Positions 1 to 7,015 of a stretch of DNA of 25,822 nt are shown one piece after another. Under the pieces are notes generated by a model, which saw only the letters and a list, made by a program, of their open reading frames with translations, did no database searches and was not told the DNA's origin. The DNA lies in the NCBI RefSeq assembly GCF_008710095.1, contig NZ_VYKJ01000027.1, positions 1 to 25,822 on the forward strand, written 5' to 3'. The DNA is from Affinibrenneria salicis. GTDB taxonomy: Bacteria > Pseudomonadota > Gammaproteobacteria > Enterobacterales > Enterobacteriaceae. Every line of letters starts with the position of its first letter. Position 1 is the stretch's first letter. Position numbers and translations under genes: made by a program.

Positions 1-5
1 TCAGA

Positions 6-491
6 TTATATTTCACCATGTTGGGAAAAGGCATAATACGCATCGCCGGGCGTGATAATAATATGGTCCAGAATGTTAATGTCGAAGAGGGAAAGGCACT
101 GCACCATATTACGGGTGAGCACCCTGTCCGCCTGGCTGGGAAGTGCATTACCCGAAGGGTGATTATGCGCCAGAATCAGGCTTCTGGAATTATGAATGAG
201 CGCCTTGCGGGCAATAATTCGCGGATGAACTTCCACAGACGCCAGACTGCCGCTGAAGACTTTCTCTGCGGCAATTAACCTGTTCTGAGAGTTAAGAAAC
301 AGCACCATAAAATGTTCCCGGTCATGGTCGCACAGTTGTAAACGCAGATAATCAACCGCCATCTGGTTGTCGGTAAAAACCGGCGTATTCTCAGATGCAC
401 CGATAAATTGTTTTTCGATTGCCTGGATAGCTCGGGCAATCAGCATTTTGTCCGTAGGCGAAAAAAGGCCATATTGGATTAATTCAGACAT
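6..491 (-). CDS. RadC-family JAB/MPN-domain protein
   Basis: The 161-aa protein is a short RadC-family (DUF2466) protein of the type carried by genomic islands. Visible JAMM metal-site elements are Glu76 (AAEK), the H-x-H-P-S-G motif at residues 109-114 (HNHPSG) and Asp122 (SQADR). The family was once linked to DNA repair, but its biochemical role is unresolved; a metal-dependent isopeptidase fold is the established structural assignment. The N-terminal helix-hairpin-helix region of full-length RadC (about 220 aa) is absent, as is usual for island copies. The start is supported by GGAG about 8 nt upstream of the ATG at 491. The gene reads toward the left edge of the window, and its upstream leader contains two short hairpins (580-612). 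The stop codon is inside the window, so the gene is complete. Confidence 0.9.
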   Translation of the reverse strand: MSELIQYGLFSPTDKMLIARAIQAIEKQFIGASENTPVFTDNQMAVDYLRLQLCDHDREHFMVLFLNSQNRLIAAEKVFSGSLASVEVHPRIIARKALIHNSRSLILAHNHPSGNALPSQADRVLTRNMVQCLSLFDINILDHIIITPGDAYYAFSQHGEI

Positions 492-902
492 ATTGGTTCT
501 CCGATATCAGAATAATGTGAAGGGCATGCACCAGCGCGTAAGGCGTCGCTCGTTTTCAGGTGTATGAGCATTCGGGGGCGTGAACGGCGTTCACCGGGTG
601 CTGCGACAGCAGCGACTTGCCGGGGGAATGGTGGATTACGGAGTGGCGTGGATATACGGAAAACTGGATATCTGAAATGATGTTTTTTAACGGGTTACTG
701 TGATGGAGAAGGGGGCTCGGGTATTAGGACTCACTCGCGCCATCTGCAAAATGGCCTGGTCGCCGCTATTCATACTTCCCGGCAGATGGTTCTTCTCTGG
801 TTTTATGTAAGCAAAAAGCCTGTTTTTTCGTTATAGGTGACGAAAAACAGGCTATGATTTTATTGAAATGAATGATGACCGGAAACGGCAATCTGGCGTT
901 GA
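492..902. other. Non-coding stretch between radC-like gene and small-gene operon
   Basis: I see no credible coding region on either strand. It holds a perfect-arm palindrome GTGAAC-GGC-GTTCAC (580-594), a GCTGC-GACA-GCAGC hairpin ending near 613, an inverted repeat CCATCTGC/GCAGATGG (740-747 and 782-789), and a strong terminator hairpin at 813-853. The left part is the probable promoter and leader of the radC-like gene. Confidence 0.6.
813..853 (-). terminator. Rho-independent terminator for the 1212-903 small-gene operon
   Basis: The arms AGCCTGTTTTTTCGT (817-831) and ACGAAAAACAGGCT (840-853) pair almost perfectly, with one bulged T. Read on the minus strand, the hairpin is followed directly by five Ts. 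It lies about 50 nt past the stop of the minus-strand gene ending at 903, which is the expected place and orientation. Confidence 0.75.
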
Positions 903-1103
903 CTACCCGTTAGTTGCATTCGCTTCAGCCAGTTCTTCTTTGATTTGCTTCTGGCAAGTGTTGTGTAGACATTCAATCCGTTCCTGCAAAATGAACAGCA
1001 GGATCTCACGAACACCCTCTCGTTCAATTCTCACAGCGGCATAAACCAGCGCCCGGCACTGATCGATCAGTTCGTCCAGTTCCAGTGGCGTATCATCGTA
1101 CAT
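903..1103 (-). CDS. Small hypothetical protein (66 aa), translationally coupled
   Basis: The chosen start is the ATG at 1103 (MYDDTPLEL...) rather than the longer open frame reaching 1286. AGGAGG lies 7 nt upstream of 1103, and the upstream extension overlaps another small gene. The 66-aa product is acidic at the N-terminus and predicted largely helical (LDELIDQCRALVYAAVRIEREGV region), with two Cys in the C-terminal half. I do not recognise the family. Its ATG overlaps the end of the 39-aa gene at 1093-1212, giving ATGTACGATGA, so the two are probably translated as a coupled pair and end at the terminator at 813-853. Function unknown. Confidence 0.7.
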   Translation of the reverse strand: MYDDTPLELDELIDQCRALVYAAVRIEREGVREILLFILQERIECLHNTCQKQIKEELAEANATNG

Positions 1104-1212
1104 AGTCCGCCTCCTGAGCCAACAGGCGAGCAGTAGCCTTTCGCAGAATGGGAAGAAGTTGTAAAAGGTACTGATATTTAAGACGAGCTTGGGTAGACTG
1201 GGCATCAGCCAT
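1093..1212 (-). CDS. Very small hypothetical protein (39 aa), first gene of a coupled pair
   Basis: Reading the minus strand from the ATG at 1212 gives a 39-residue frame beginning MADAQSTQARLKYQYLLQLL and ending in ...QEADYVR at the TGA 1095-1093. An excellent ribosome binding site (AGGAG, about 7 nt spacing) precedes the ATG. The stop overlaps the start region of the next gene (ATG at 1103), typical of translational coupling. The peptide is a probable amphipathic helix with several basic residues. I recognise no family. It is easily missed because of its length, but start signal, spacing and coupling all support it. Confidence 0.6.
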   Translation of the reverse strand: MADAQSTQARLKYQYLLQLLPILRKATARLLAQEADYVR

Positions 1213-1296
1213 AGCGTTACTCCTATAACGTTGTGGTCAGAGGCCCGGTTAGTGTTGGCGCACTGCCGGGCTTCGCTATTCACCATAAAGTATCTT

Positions 1297-1333
1297 GGTG
1301 TATATACACCATAGCGCTAGGTGCATATACACG
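1297..1333. promoter_or_regulatory. Paired palindromic operator between divergent small genes
   Basis: A perfect 14-bp palindrome GGTGTATATACACC (1297-1310) is followed by an imperfect copy GGTGCATATACACG (1320-1333), with 23 bp between centres, about two helical turns. The pair lies in the divergent intergenic region between the minus-strand gene starting at 1212 and the plus-strand gene starting at 1397. This is a natural place for an autoregulator, possibly the small RHH-like protein encoded at 1397. Confidence 0.6.
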
Positions 1334-1396
1334 TCAATATTTTTAAAAACTCTTTTCCTCTGTATAGTGTTCCTTCACCGACAAAGGAAAAACGGT

Positions 1397-1588
1397 ATGC
1401 CTACAGGTTTTAAAAACAATCGTTCTACAACAAAGGGGGTTCGTTTCCCTCATGAACTTATCGACGAAATCAATACCAGCGTAGAGCAGGAAAAAACGGA
1501 TAATCCTAACGCCAATTTCTCCGCCTGGGTACTGGATGCCTGCCACAGAAAACTGGATGCGATACGACGCAAGAACCAGCAAAAATGA
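1397..1588 (+). CDS. YlcI/YnfO-like small DNA-binding protein
   Basis: The 63-aa protein starts at the ATG at 1397 (MPTGFKNNRSTTKGVRFP...), with AAAGGA upstream; the longer open frame from 1295 runs through the operator region and is not favoured. The body (KGVRFPHELIDEIN ... NANFSAWVLDACHRKL) matches the pattern of the YlcI/YnfO (DUF3950-like) family. A short beta strand (GVRFP) followed by two helices resembles a ribbon-helix-helix DNA-binding fold. Such proteins are common on prophages and islands; targets are mostly unknown. The two palindromes at 1297-1333 directly upstream suggest autoregulation and control of the divergent small-gene pair. Family assignment is from motif memory; the regulatory role is inferred. 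Confidence 0.7.
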   Translation: MPTGFKNNRSTTKGVRFPHELIDEINTSVEQEKTDNPNANFSAWVLDACHRKLDAIRRKNQQK

Positions 1589-1663
1589 ACAAATATTGTG
1601 CGTTTTTTGTGCAAAGTGGTAAACTTTCATCATGCTGGCGGACACGGATAAGGGAATGAAATC

Positions 1664-1942
1664 ATGAAAAACAGCCTCAAAAACTGGCTGCAAAGCGCAC
1701 CGGATAACGAATGGACCAATGAAGATAAATGCCGGGAAGCCATGCAGCAAATGCAGCAGAGCCATGATCAATCGCCCGCGTCGGAGTCGCAGGATCAGGC
1801 TGTACCTGTCGGCGAATTGATTCTGGACTTTCTGGCGTTTGTGCCTGACACATTTGACGATGGAAAAAATCTGAATGGCTACCACGGTGATGGCCCCGAA
1901 GGGCCTGGTTATTATTGTAATGGTGTAAAATTGCCGGAATAG
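1664..1942 (+). CDS. Hypothetical protein (92 aa)
   Basis: The 92-aa soluble protein has a Gln-rich helical N-terminal half (EAMQQMQQSHDQ) and a C-terminal half with a conserved-looking ELILDFLAFVPDTFDDGKN segment followed by a Gly-rich tail (GYHGDGPEGPGYY). No signal peptide or membrane segment is visible. GGGAATG-type purines precede the ATG. I do not recognise the family. Its stop codon (1940-1942) abuts the stop codon of the convergent traG-like gene at 1943, with no room for a terminator between them. Confidence 0.65.
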   Translation: MKNSLKNWLQSAPDNEWTNEDKCREAMQQMQQSHDQSPASESQDQAVPVGELILDFLAFVPDTFDDGKNLNGYHGDGPEGPGYYCNGVKLPE

Positions 1943-3451
1943 TTACTTTCGTATAGCGTTTTTTAGTACGCTCATGCTGGAACCACCGGCTTGCTGGCTA
2001 TTATGTGTTCCCTGGCGTATTGCACCCTCTATGGCTCCTCCAAGCGCAATGCCCGCCCATCCCAGCGCCCCCATCCAGAAAGCCGGCAGTACCAGAAACA
2101 TGGCACCCATCACGATATTGACGATGATGTCGTCGCTGCTGTTCTGGAATCCGTAATTCAGCGTATTCAGCGAAACGCTGCTATGGGTACTGCTGTCGTA
2201 CATCGCAATCAGCAGCCAGCTATCGAGCCAGCGGGCGAGCTCCCACCAGAAGGTGACGAAGAACAGGGCGAACTGTACCGCCGTCAGTGTGATCACTGTT
2301 TTCAGCGCATAGGCGGAGAACAGAATGACCATGGGAAGGCAGATCACCAGCGCCATCTGTAGAATGGCCTGTACCATCGGTAGCGCCTGGCGCATGCTGT
2401 CGAATGCTGGAAACATCGCCAGACTGGACACGGCGGTACCCGTCAGACTGCTTAGTCTCGTTAGTGCTTGTGTGGTCGAGATCATTCCGGCATTGCCGCC
2501 ATATCCGCCATAAACGGAGCCGCTTTGTGATGCCTGCATGTTTCGCTGACTGACCAGAGAACGCAGCACTGACGCTTCGTAAACGCTTTTCGGTTGCCCC
2601 AGCGCGTTGAGCTGCTGCCAGACGGTAGGCTGAATCAGCGCCAGCAGGCGATCTTTCAGGCCGATGCTACCGTCCTGCCACCACTGCTTGCAGGTGGGAT
2701 AGCCGCCGGTGCCTGCATCAAATAATCCGGCGTCCCGGGTGCTGTCATACGGCCATTGGCTTCGCGGCGAACGTGCGTGATCGGTATCGTAGTAGCCGGA
2801 CGTCGTCAGGAAGTGAGAAGAGCCGGGCCAGGCCACGTCATCGCTGATATCCAGCGCCAGACCGGCTTCTTGTCTTTTCAGGCGGGCTCGGGAAGGCGCA
2901 TAACACTCCTCCACAAAATCCTGGAGCTCCTGCGCCAGCGTCGGGTCGCTGATGCGGCTATGCTGTACCTCGAAGCGGATCTGCCGCAGGTCGGGAGAGC
3001 AGGGGAGTGTGGAGACCGCGGCGTTAGTGACGCCCTTGGATACGGCATGAATAAAATACCACCATACCGGAACCGCCGCGGTTTGGCCGCCCAGTTCGTT
3101 GGTCAGCGAGGCGTAACCCGAATCAGAGGGTTGCACGACGGTGCGGCCACACTGCGAGATACGAGAGGCATCATAGCGGAGAGTGGACAGATGGACATCC
3201 AGCAGAGGGACGCAGGCAAACATGATGACCACCAGCGCGGTGTAGACCGTGTGCTCCATCCAGGCTAACGCCAGTCCTCCCTGATTTCCCTCGTCAGCCC
3301 CCTGACTGCGGGCTTTTAGCCAGATTTCAATGAGCTTCGCCAGCAGCGGGAAGGCGAACAGGCCGGTCGCGGTGATGACCGACCAGATGCCGTTATTGGC
3401 GAGCCACCCCAGCAGCGTGAGGAAGTATTCCAGATAGGTATTGGCCGTCAT
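1943..3451 (-). CDS. traG: TraG N-terminal-domain conjugation protein
   Basis: The 502-aa protein corresponds to the TraG-N family of inner-membrane proteins that close the ICE mating-pair-formation operon. In F-like systems TraG acts in pilus assembly and mating-pair stabilisation. Hydrophobic segments appear at about residues 15-40, 65-88, 140-150, and a cluster at about 365-465 (MVQAILQMALVICLPMVILF and later), consistent with a polytopic membrane protein. The periplasmic central part carries paired cysteines (CSPDLRQI, VEECYAPS). The ATG at 3451 overlaps the stop of the upstream gene by 4 nt (ATGA), indicating coupling. It is the last gene of the minus-strand block that begins at 6494. 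The long entry-exclusion C-terminus of F TraG is absent, as is normal for this ICE family. Confidence 0.85.
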   Translation of the reverse strand: MTANTYLEYFLTLLGWLANNGIWSVITATGLFAFPLLAKLIEIWLKARSQGADEGNQGGLALAWMEHTVYTALVVIMFACVPLLDVHLSTLRYDASRISQCGRTVVQPSDSGYASLTNELGGQTAAVPVWWYFIHAVSKGVTNAAVSTLPCSPDLRQIRFEVQHSRISDPTLAQELQDFVEECYAPSRARLKRQEAGLALDISDDVAWPGSSHFLTTSGYYDTDHARSPRSQWPYDSTRDAGLFDAGTGGYPTCKQWWQDGSIGLKDRLLALIQPTVWQQLNALGQPKSVYEASVLRSLVSQRNMQASQSGSVYGGYGGNAGMISTTQALTRLSSLTGTAVSSLAMFPAFDSMRQALPMVQAILQMALVICLPMVILFSAYALKTVITLTAVQFALFFVTFWWELARWLDSWLLIAMYDSSTHSSVSLNTLNYGFQNSSDDIIVNIVMGAMFLVLPAFWMGALGWAGIALGGAIEGAIRQGTHNSQQAGGSSMSVLKNAIRK

Positions 3452-3774
3452 GCGTCATCTCCCCGGAGGTATACCAGATTGCTGTATTCTGCGGCAGCGA
3501 CCAGCAGAAAAAACAGGAAGGCGGTACGCAGCGACAAGCGCTGGCAGGCGGGATAACGTTGTAGAAGCCTTCTGCGCAGCGACAGCCAGGAGGCGGCCAG
3601 ACAGAGGTACAACGCCAGACGCCAGCAAAGCAGGCCGAAGCGTGCCTGATACAGCCAATGGCGCCAGTCAGATCCACTGCCGGTTAGCTGTATTCCCAGC
3701 CAGGTCGTCAGCGCGGCAACCAGTATCAGCGCCACAACATACAGCAGTATTTTACCGGTTCGGGAGAATGTCAT
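3448..3774 (-). CDS. Small conjugation-operon membrane protein
   Basis: The 108-aa protein has a clear N-terminal transmembrane helix (residues about 9-30, LLYVVALILVAALTTWLGIQ) and a second and third hydrophobic stretch (about 46-65 and 82-95), with basic residues between them. It sits between the TIGR03755 gene (1-nt overlap, TGATG, at 3774) and traG (4-nt overlap). A small membrane protein is commonly found at this position in SPI-7/ICEclc-like transfer operons. I cannot assign a specific function; a structural or assembly role in the mating apparatus is inferred from context only. Confidence 0.75.
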   Translation of the reverse strand: MTFSRTGKILLYVVALILVAALTTWLGIQLTGSGSDWRHWLYQARFGLLCWRLALYLCLAASWLSLRRRLLQRYPACQRLSLRTAFLFFLLVAAAEYSNLVYLRGDDA

Positions 3775-5156
3775 CAGTGGCTCTCCTGTTCCGGGGTATT
3801 CAGTTTGTTGATGCGATTATCCATGTCATCATGCGTATCAATAGTCCGGCCCTGCGTCAGATTGCGATAGGACTGACGTTCCAGAATGACGCTGCTGGCG
3901 TTATCCGCCAGCGCACGGCGCATCTCCATTTCGAGGCGTAACTGGTTCAGTTCCTGCTCGAGTTGCAGGGCGGTCTGTCCCAGTTGTGACTGCGCTTCTT
4001 TTTCACTGGCGATATTGGGCTCGCGCATCCCGGCCAGCAGGGTGCGGCGGGCCATCAGCGCCTGTTCCATTACCCTGGCGAGCGCCATTTCTCCCGATAA
4101 TCGCTGTACCAGCACCACGGCGTCGGGATCGTCTTTCAATGCCTCTATCACGCCGCGTGTGAGCAACAGCTTGCCGCCGCTGGCTTTGGACAGATTCTCG
4201 TGCGTGGGCCGAAGCGAACCGTTAACCAGTTCGGCCAGCACCTGCGCGATTTTCTCCTGCTCTTCTTCTATCAGCGGCGAAAGCCCCACGCCCGCCTGCG
4301 CGCCGGTTTTATTCTCGCTGTTGCCGGCGGCATCATTATCGGGAGCGACATTAATCGTCTGTTCACCGACAACGCGCGTTGTCCATGCGGCGACCTCTTC
4401 CGGTTTTTCCCAGACCTGACAAAGCTCGCCTTTGCACCAGGAGCCTGAGACACTGCTGGTATCCGTTACGTCACGCTGATTCAGGAGGTTGTAGCCCGCT
4501 TTGACGGTATCGCCGATAAGTTTGATGGGGCGTTGCCCAGCGCCGCCTCGTTTTTGCCCGCCCACCCAGGTTTTTCCTTTTTTAGCCGCTTCCCGACTGG
4601 CCTGCTGCTCCGCGCGTACCGCATCGGTTTCACTGGCGGCGACGGTCTGGTAATTTTCGGCCTTTGCACTTTGCGTCCATATCGAGCCGGAAGCAAAATC
4701 GGTCATTTTCTCCGCCATCCTGCGGCAACTGAGCATGGATTTATCAAAGTCGAGCCGCCCCTGTAGGATGCCGTTGGTAAGCAAATCATAAAGCTGAGGG
4801 TTCGCTCGCTGGATGATCATCGCAGGCAGACTGGCCACGGCCCCTGTGGCATTCTGGATAACCTGCCCCATCAGATCCTGAAACCCGCTTGTGACGCCGT
4901 TAAGCTGGTTTTTGACCGTAGTGCTGATATCAAAATTGCCGCACATCAGATCGGCATTCCAGCCCAGTTGCATATTCAGTAGCTGCGTGTTGCGGCGCGT
5001 CAGGGCGGGAGTGATCACTGACCCGCCGCCGATCTGGTAATAAAGGCTGTCCGCAATAGCGCCACGTTGTTCCAGACTATAGCTGTCGTCAGCTGCCAGC
5101 ACGATGTCACCGAGGAAGCAGGACAATAGGGGGATCAGAGCGAACTTCAGTTTCAT
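3774..5156 (-). CDS. ICE conjugation protein, TIGR03755 (PFL_4711) family, TraH-like
   Basis: The 460-aa exported protein begins at the ATG at 5156 (MKLKFALIPLLSCFLGDIVLA), preceded by GGAGGAG; an upstream in-frame start would lack this signal. A signal peptide of about 21 residues ends at VLAADD. The N-terminal half contains conserved-looking Cys residues (LMCGNFDIS, MLSCRRMAEKM) and the segment ITPALTRRNTQLLNMQLGWN typical of this ICE family. The C-terminal half is coiled-coil-rich (about 360-450). The family is placed by position and pattern near F TraH, a periplasmic pilus-assembly component. The first 50 nt of the gene overlap the 3' end of the TIGR03756 gene, an unusually long overlap for this operon. 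Confidence 0.85.
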   Translation of the reverse strand: MKLKFALIPLLSCFLGDIVLAADDSYSLEQRGAIADSLYYQIGGGSVITPALTRRNTQLLNMQLGWNADLMCGNFDISTTVKNQLNGVTSGFQDLMGQVIQNATGAVASLPAMIIQRANPQLYDLLTNGILQGRLDFDKSMLSCRRMAEKMTDFASGSIWTQSAKAENYQTVAASETDAVRAEQQASREAAKKGKTWVGGQKRGGAGQRPIKLIGDTVKAGYNLLNQRDVTDTSSVSGSWCKGELCQVWEKPEEVAAWTTRVVGEQTINVAPDNDAAGNSENKTGAQAGVGLSPLIEEEQEKIAQVLAELVNGSLRPTHENLSKASGGKLLLTRGVIEALKDDPDAVVLVQRLSGEMALARVMEQALMARRTLLAGMREPNIASEKEAQSQLGQTALQLEQELNQLRLEMEMRRALADNASSVILERQSYRNLTQGRTIDTHDDMDNRINKLNTPEQESH

Positions 5157-6090
5157 TGGATTCTCCTCCGGTACTGCCGAGAAATATCTGACCGCGACGT
5201 TTGCAGCAGGAATAAGGACGCCAGAGCGTCCAGGAGTAGTTGCCATCAATGGCAAGCCTGTCGGCGTAGGTGTCGTTGATGCTGCGGTCGGGAAAGGTGA
5301 TGCACTGGTTGCTTGTTTGGGGAACGAGCATCTGCCAGCCGTGATTGTTGGAGCGGTTTTCCTGCACCGGGGACGGCGGCCAGTAACCGGGACGGGATGA
5401 GGCGGTCAGCGGCAGATAGACGTGCAACTGGCCGGTACGGGTGACGATATCCGCTGCGCGTTGCGCCATGACCGCCGCGGCTTTGTGATCGTGGGTTTGT
5501 CCCAACGCGCCGGCGCGGGGGTAGACGTTGCCCCATAAATCGCCGGTCTGTCCCACTTCACGCAGACCGGGAGTTAACGCTTCGGGATAAAGCATTTCCG
5601 GCACGGCGCCGCGCCAGGCCAGCGTATCGAGGGTACTGAGAAAGTAGGGCTGGAAGGGAACGACATCGCTGCTGCAACTGTAACCGAATGCGCCCAGAAA
5701 ACGATTGAATACCTCGCCGCCGGGGTGGCCGATGGCGTCGGCGTTTTTGAAACGAATTTTGGTTTTGATGTTTTCCGGACGCGGGTTGGTGTCGCCGCCG
5801 CCTTCGGCACCAGTGACCGCAGTCCCCATAAAGGCCATCTCCCGCCACGGGTTATCGCCGGGTGTGGTGTACGTCGACACCACCAGCTCAGGCAGATTGT
5901 GTTTAACCTTGATAGAGACTTTTACGCTACAGCCCCAGGGCGTGCATAATAGCCAATAGCAAAGTCCCACTACCCGATATCGCAGGCAGTCCGGCGACAG
6001 TGAGGAAGCTACAATCTGCGGCGTGGTGATGGCGGCGGCGGGCAGCGTCACGGCCAGCAGGGCGTATGAGAGGGAACGGCGCAATTTCAT
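5107..6090 (-). CDS. ICE conjugation protein, TIGR03756 (PFL_4710) family, TraU-like
   Basis: The 327-aa exported protein has an N-terminal signal sequence (LSYALLAVTLPAAAI) followed by the cysteine-rich motif CLRYRVVGLCYWLLCTPWGC (residues about 35-54), the hallmark of the TraU-like family. More cysteines occur near the C-terminus (YSCCKRRG). TraU-type proteins are periplasmic factors for pilus assembly and DNA transfer, held by disulfide bonds. The start overlaps the upstream TIGR03757 gene by 4 nt (ATGA). The C-terminal tail of about 16 residues overlaps the beginning of the TIGR03755 gene in another frame. Position and order (TIGR03757, 03756, 03755, TraG) match other GI-type ICEs. Confidence 0.88.
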   Translation of the reverse strand: MKLRRSLSYALLAVTLPAAAITTPQIVASSLSPDCLRYRVVGLCYWLLCTPWGCSVKVSIKVKHNLPELVVSTYTTPGDNPWREMAFMGTAVTGAEGGGDTNPRPENIKTKIRFKNADAIGHPGGEVFNRFLGAFGYSCSSDVVPFQPYFLSTLDTLAWRGAVPEMLYPEALTPGLREVGQTGDLWGNVYPRAGALGQTHDHKAAAVMAQRAADIVTRTGQLHVYLPLTASSRPGYWPPSPVQENRSNNHGWQMLVPQTSNQCITFPDRSINDTYADRLAIDGNYSWTLWRPYSCCKRRGQIFLGSTGGESNETEVRSDPPIVLLPR

Positions 6091-6494
6091 GGTTGCCGCT
6101 CCCGCCAGGCTTCCAGCTTTTGCCGCGCAAGCCCGATATCCGTCGTGCCGTAGACAACGTATTTATCTTCAAACACCACTGCCGGAACTTTGGAGATGCC
6201 CAGAGACCATGCATCCATCAATGCCTGATAGGCGCGAGTTAACCGTGCCTCCTTCTCCTGCCAGTCTGGCTGTTGCATCCGCAGCAGCGCCTGCCGTTCA
6301 GCCTGTTCCGGGCTGGTGTACAGATTGGGGAACAGCGTCTGCTCCCGATTTTGTACATCTTCCAGTATTTGCACTACTGTGTCGGGTTGGGGGCTGATCA
6401 CCGGCCACTTTCCCGTAGTGTAAATGATGGCCTGTGCGGCGGTAGATTGTGTAGCAAGCGTGATCAATAGCGTTAAAAAACAACGGAATGGCAT
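6087..6494 (-). CDS. ICE conjugation protein, TIGR03757 (PFL_4709)/DUF1525 family
   Basis: The 135-aa protein has an N-terminal signal peptide (cleavage near TAAQA, residues 18-22) and a thioredoxin-like pattern: an early strand (IIYTTGKWP), helices, then a cis-Pro-like VPAVVFEDKYVVYG segment (about 103-116). There is no CxxC, so it is not an obvious disulfide oxidoreductase. The family occurs at this place in the transfer operon, before the TraU-like gene. GGGGAA lies about 6 nt upstream of the ATG. This gene now begins a minus-strand block separated by about 11.8 kb from the ATPase gene that normally precedes it, so it must have a local promoter or depend on long readthrough. Confidence 0.85.
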   Translation of the reverse strand: MPFRCFLTLLITLATQSTAAQAIIYTTGKWPVISPQPDTVVQILEDVQNREQTLFPNLYTSPEQAERQALLRMQQPDWQEKEARLTRAYQALMDAWSLGISKVPAVVFEDKYVVYGTTDIGLARQKLEAWRERQP

Positions 6495-6501
6495 TTTTGT
6501 T

Positions 6502-6553
6502 CCCCAGTCTGATGAATTAGATAGGAAAATTTAATCGGATTCAGATTGTGGGG
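6502..6553. repeat. Imperfect inverted repeat in the leader of the distal tra block
   Basis: CCCCAGTCTGATGAAT (6502-6517) and ATTCAGATTGTGGGG (6539-6553) form an imperfect hairpin with about a 21-nt AT-rich loop, immediately upstream of the TIGR03757 start at 6494. It could be a regulatory structure in the leader or an end of the inserted cargo. Confidence 0.4.
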
Positions 6554-6679
6554 CAGTAAACAACTAAATATAGAAATGAGAGAGATTTTTAGAGATATAA
6601 CGTATCAATGATTTGTGTGGTGGATTATTTTACTGAATTGTAAGTAATTGTTGGGTTATATTTTAAGATAAAAAGTCCC

Positions 6680-6918
6680 TATCGGAGATATTAGCCTCGA
6701 TATTTCTTCGAACAGGCTGCGCTGTTCTCCCTAAAAGGCTTCACTTTTTCGACCGAAGAGCCACTGACGGGCGTTTTTTAGTGCCTCTTCCAACTGCTGA
6801 ATGTAGTCTGCCTGTTCCTGGTTTCGCTGCGTCTTTTGCTCAAGGCCTGCTAGTAATTTTAACGCCAGAGAGCGCAGTTCATCGGGGGGGGGGAAGCCAG
6901 CAATGTATCTATATCCAT
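6680..6918 (-). pseudogene. IS66-family TnpC transposase, 5' fragment with frameshifts
   Basis: From the ATG at 6918 the minus strand reads MDIDTLLASPPP and then shifts frame inside a run of ten Cs. The next frame continues DELRSLALKLLAGLEQKT and ARQWLFGRKSEAF, the N-terminal region of IS66-family TnpC, whose helical leader precedes the zinc-finger region. A TAG then interrupts it. The sequence resumes GEQRSLFEE and, after one missing base, DIEANISD, again as expected for IS66 TnpC, before homology ends near 6680. It therefore carries at least a homopolymer indel, a nonsense codon and a 1-nt deletion. No catalytic domain remains. Confidence 0.75.
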
Positions 6919-7015
6919 GCGGCGATTTTATCAAAATAGTGTATTCTGATTGTCAATCATTTAACTCTGCCATATAAAAGGATGGTAAACCTTTATATTT
7001 TTATAGGTGGGATTT

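Noticed and set aside
1343..1885. 180-aa minus-strand open frame
   Set aside because: It covers two plausible plus-strand small genes antisense, has no ribosome binding site, and its composition looks like a shadow.
2756..3268. 170-aa plus-strand open frame opposite traG
   Set aside because: It is an antisense shadow of a clear TraG-type gene.
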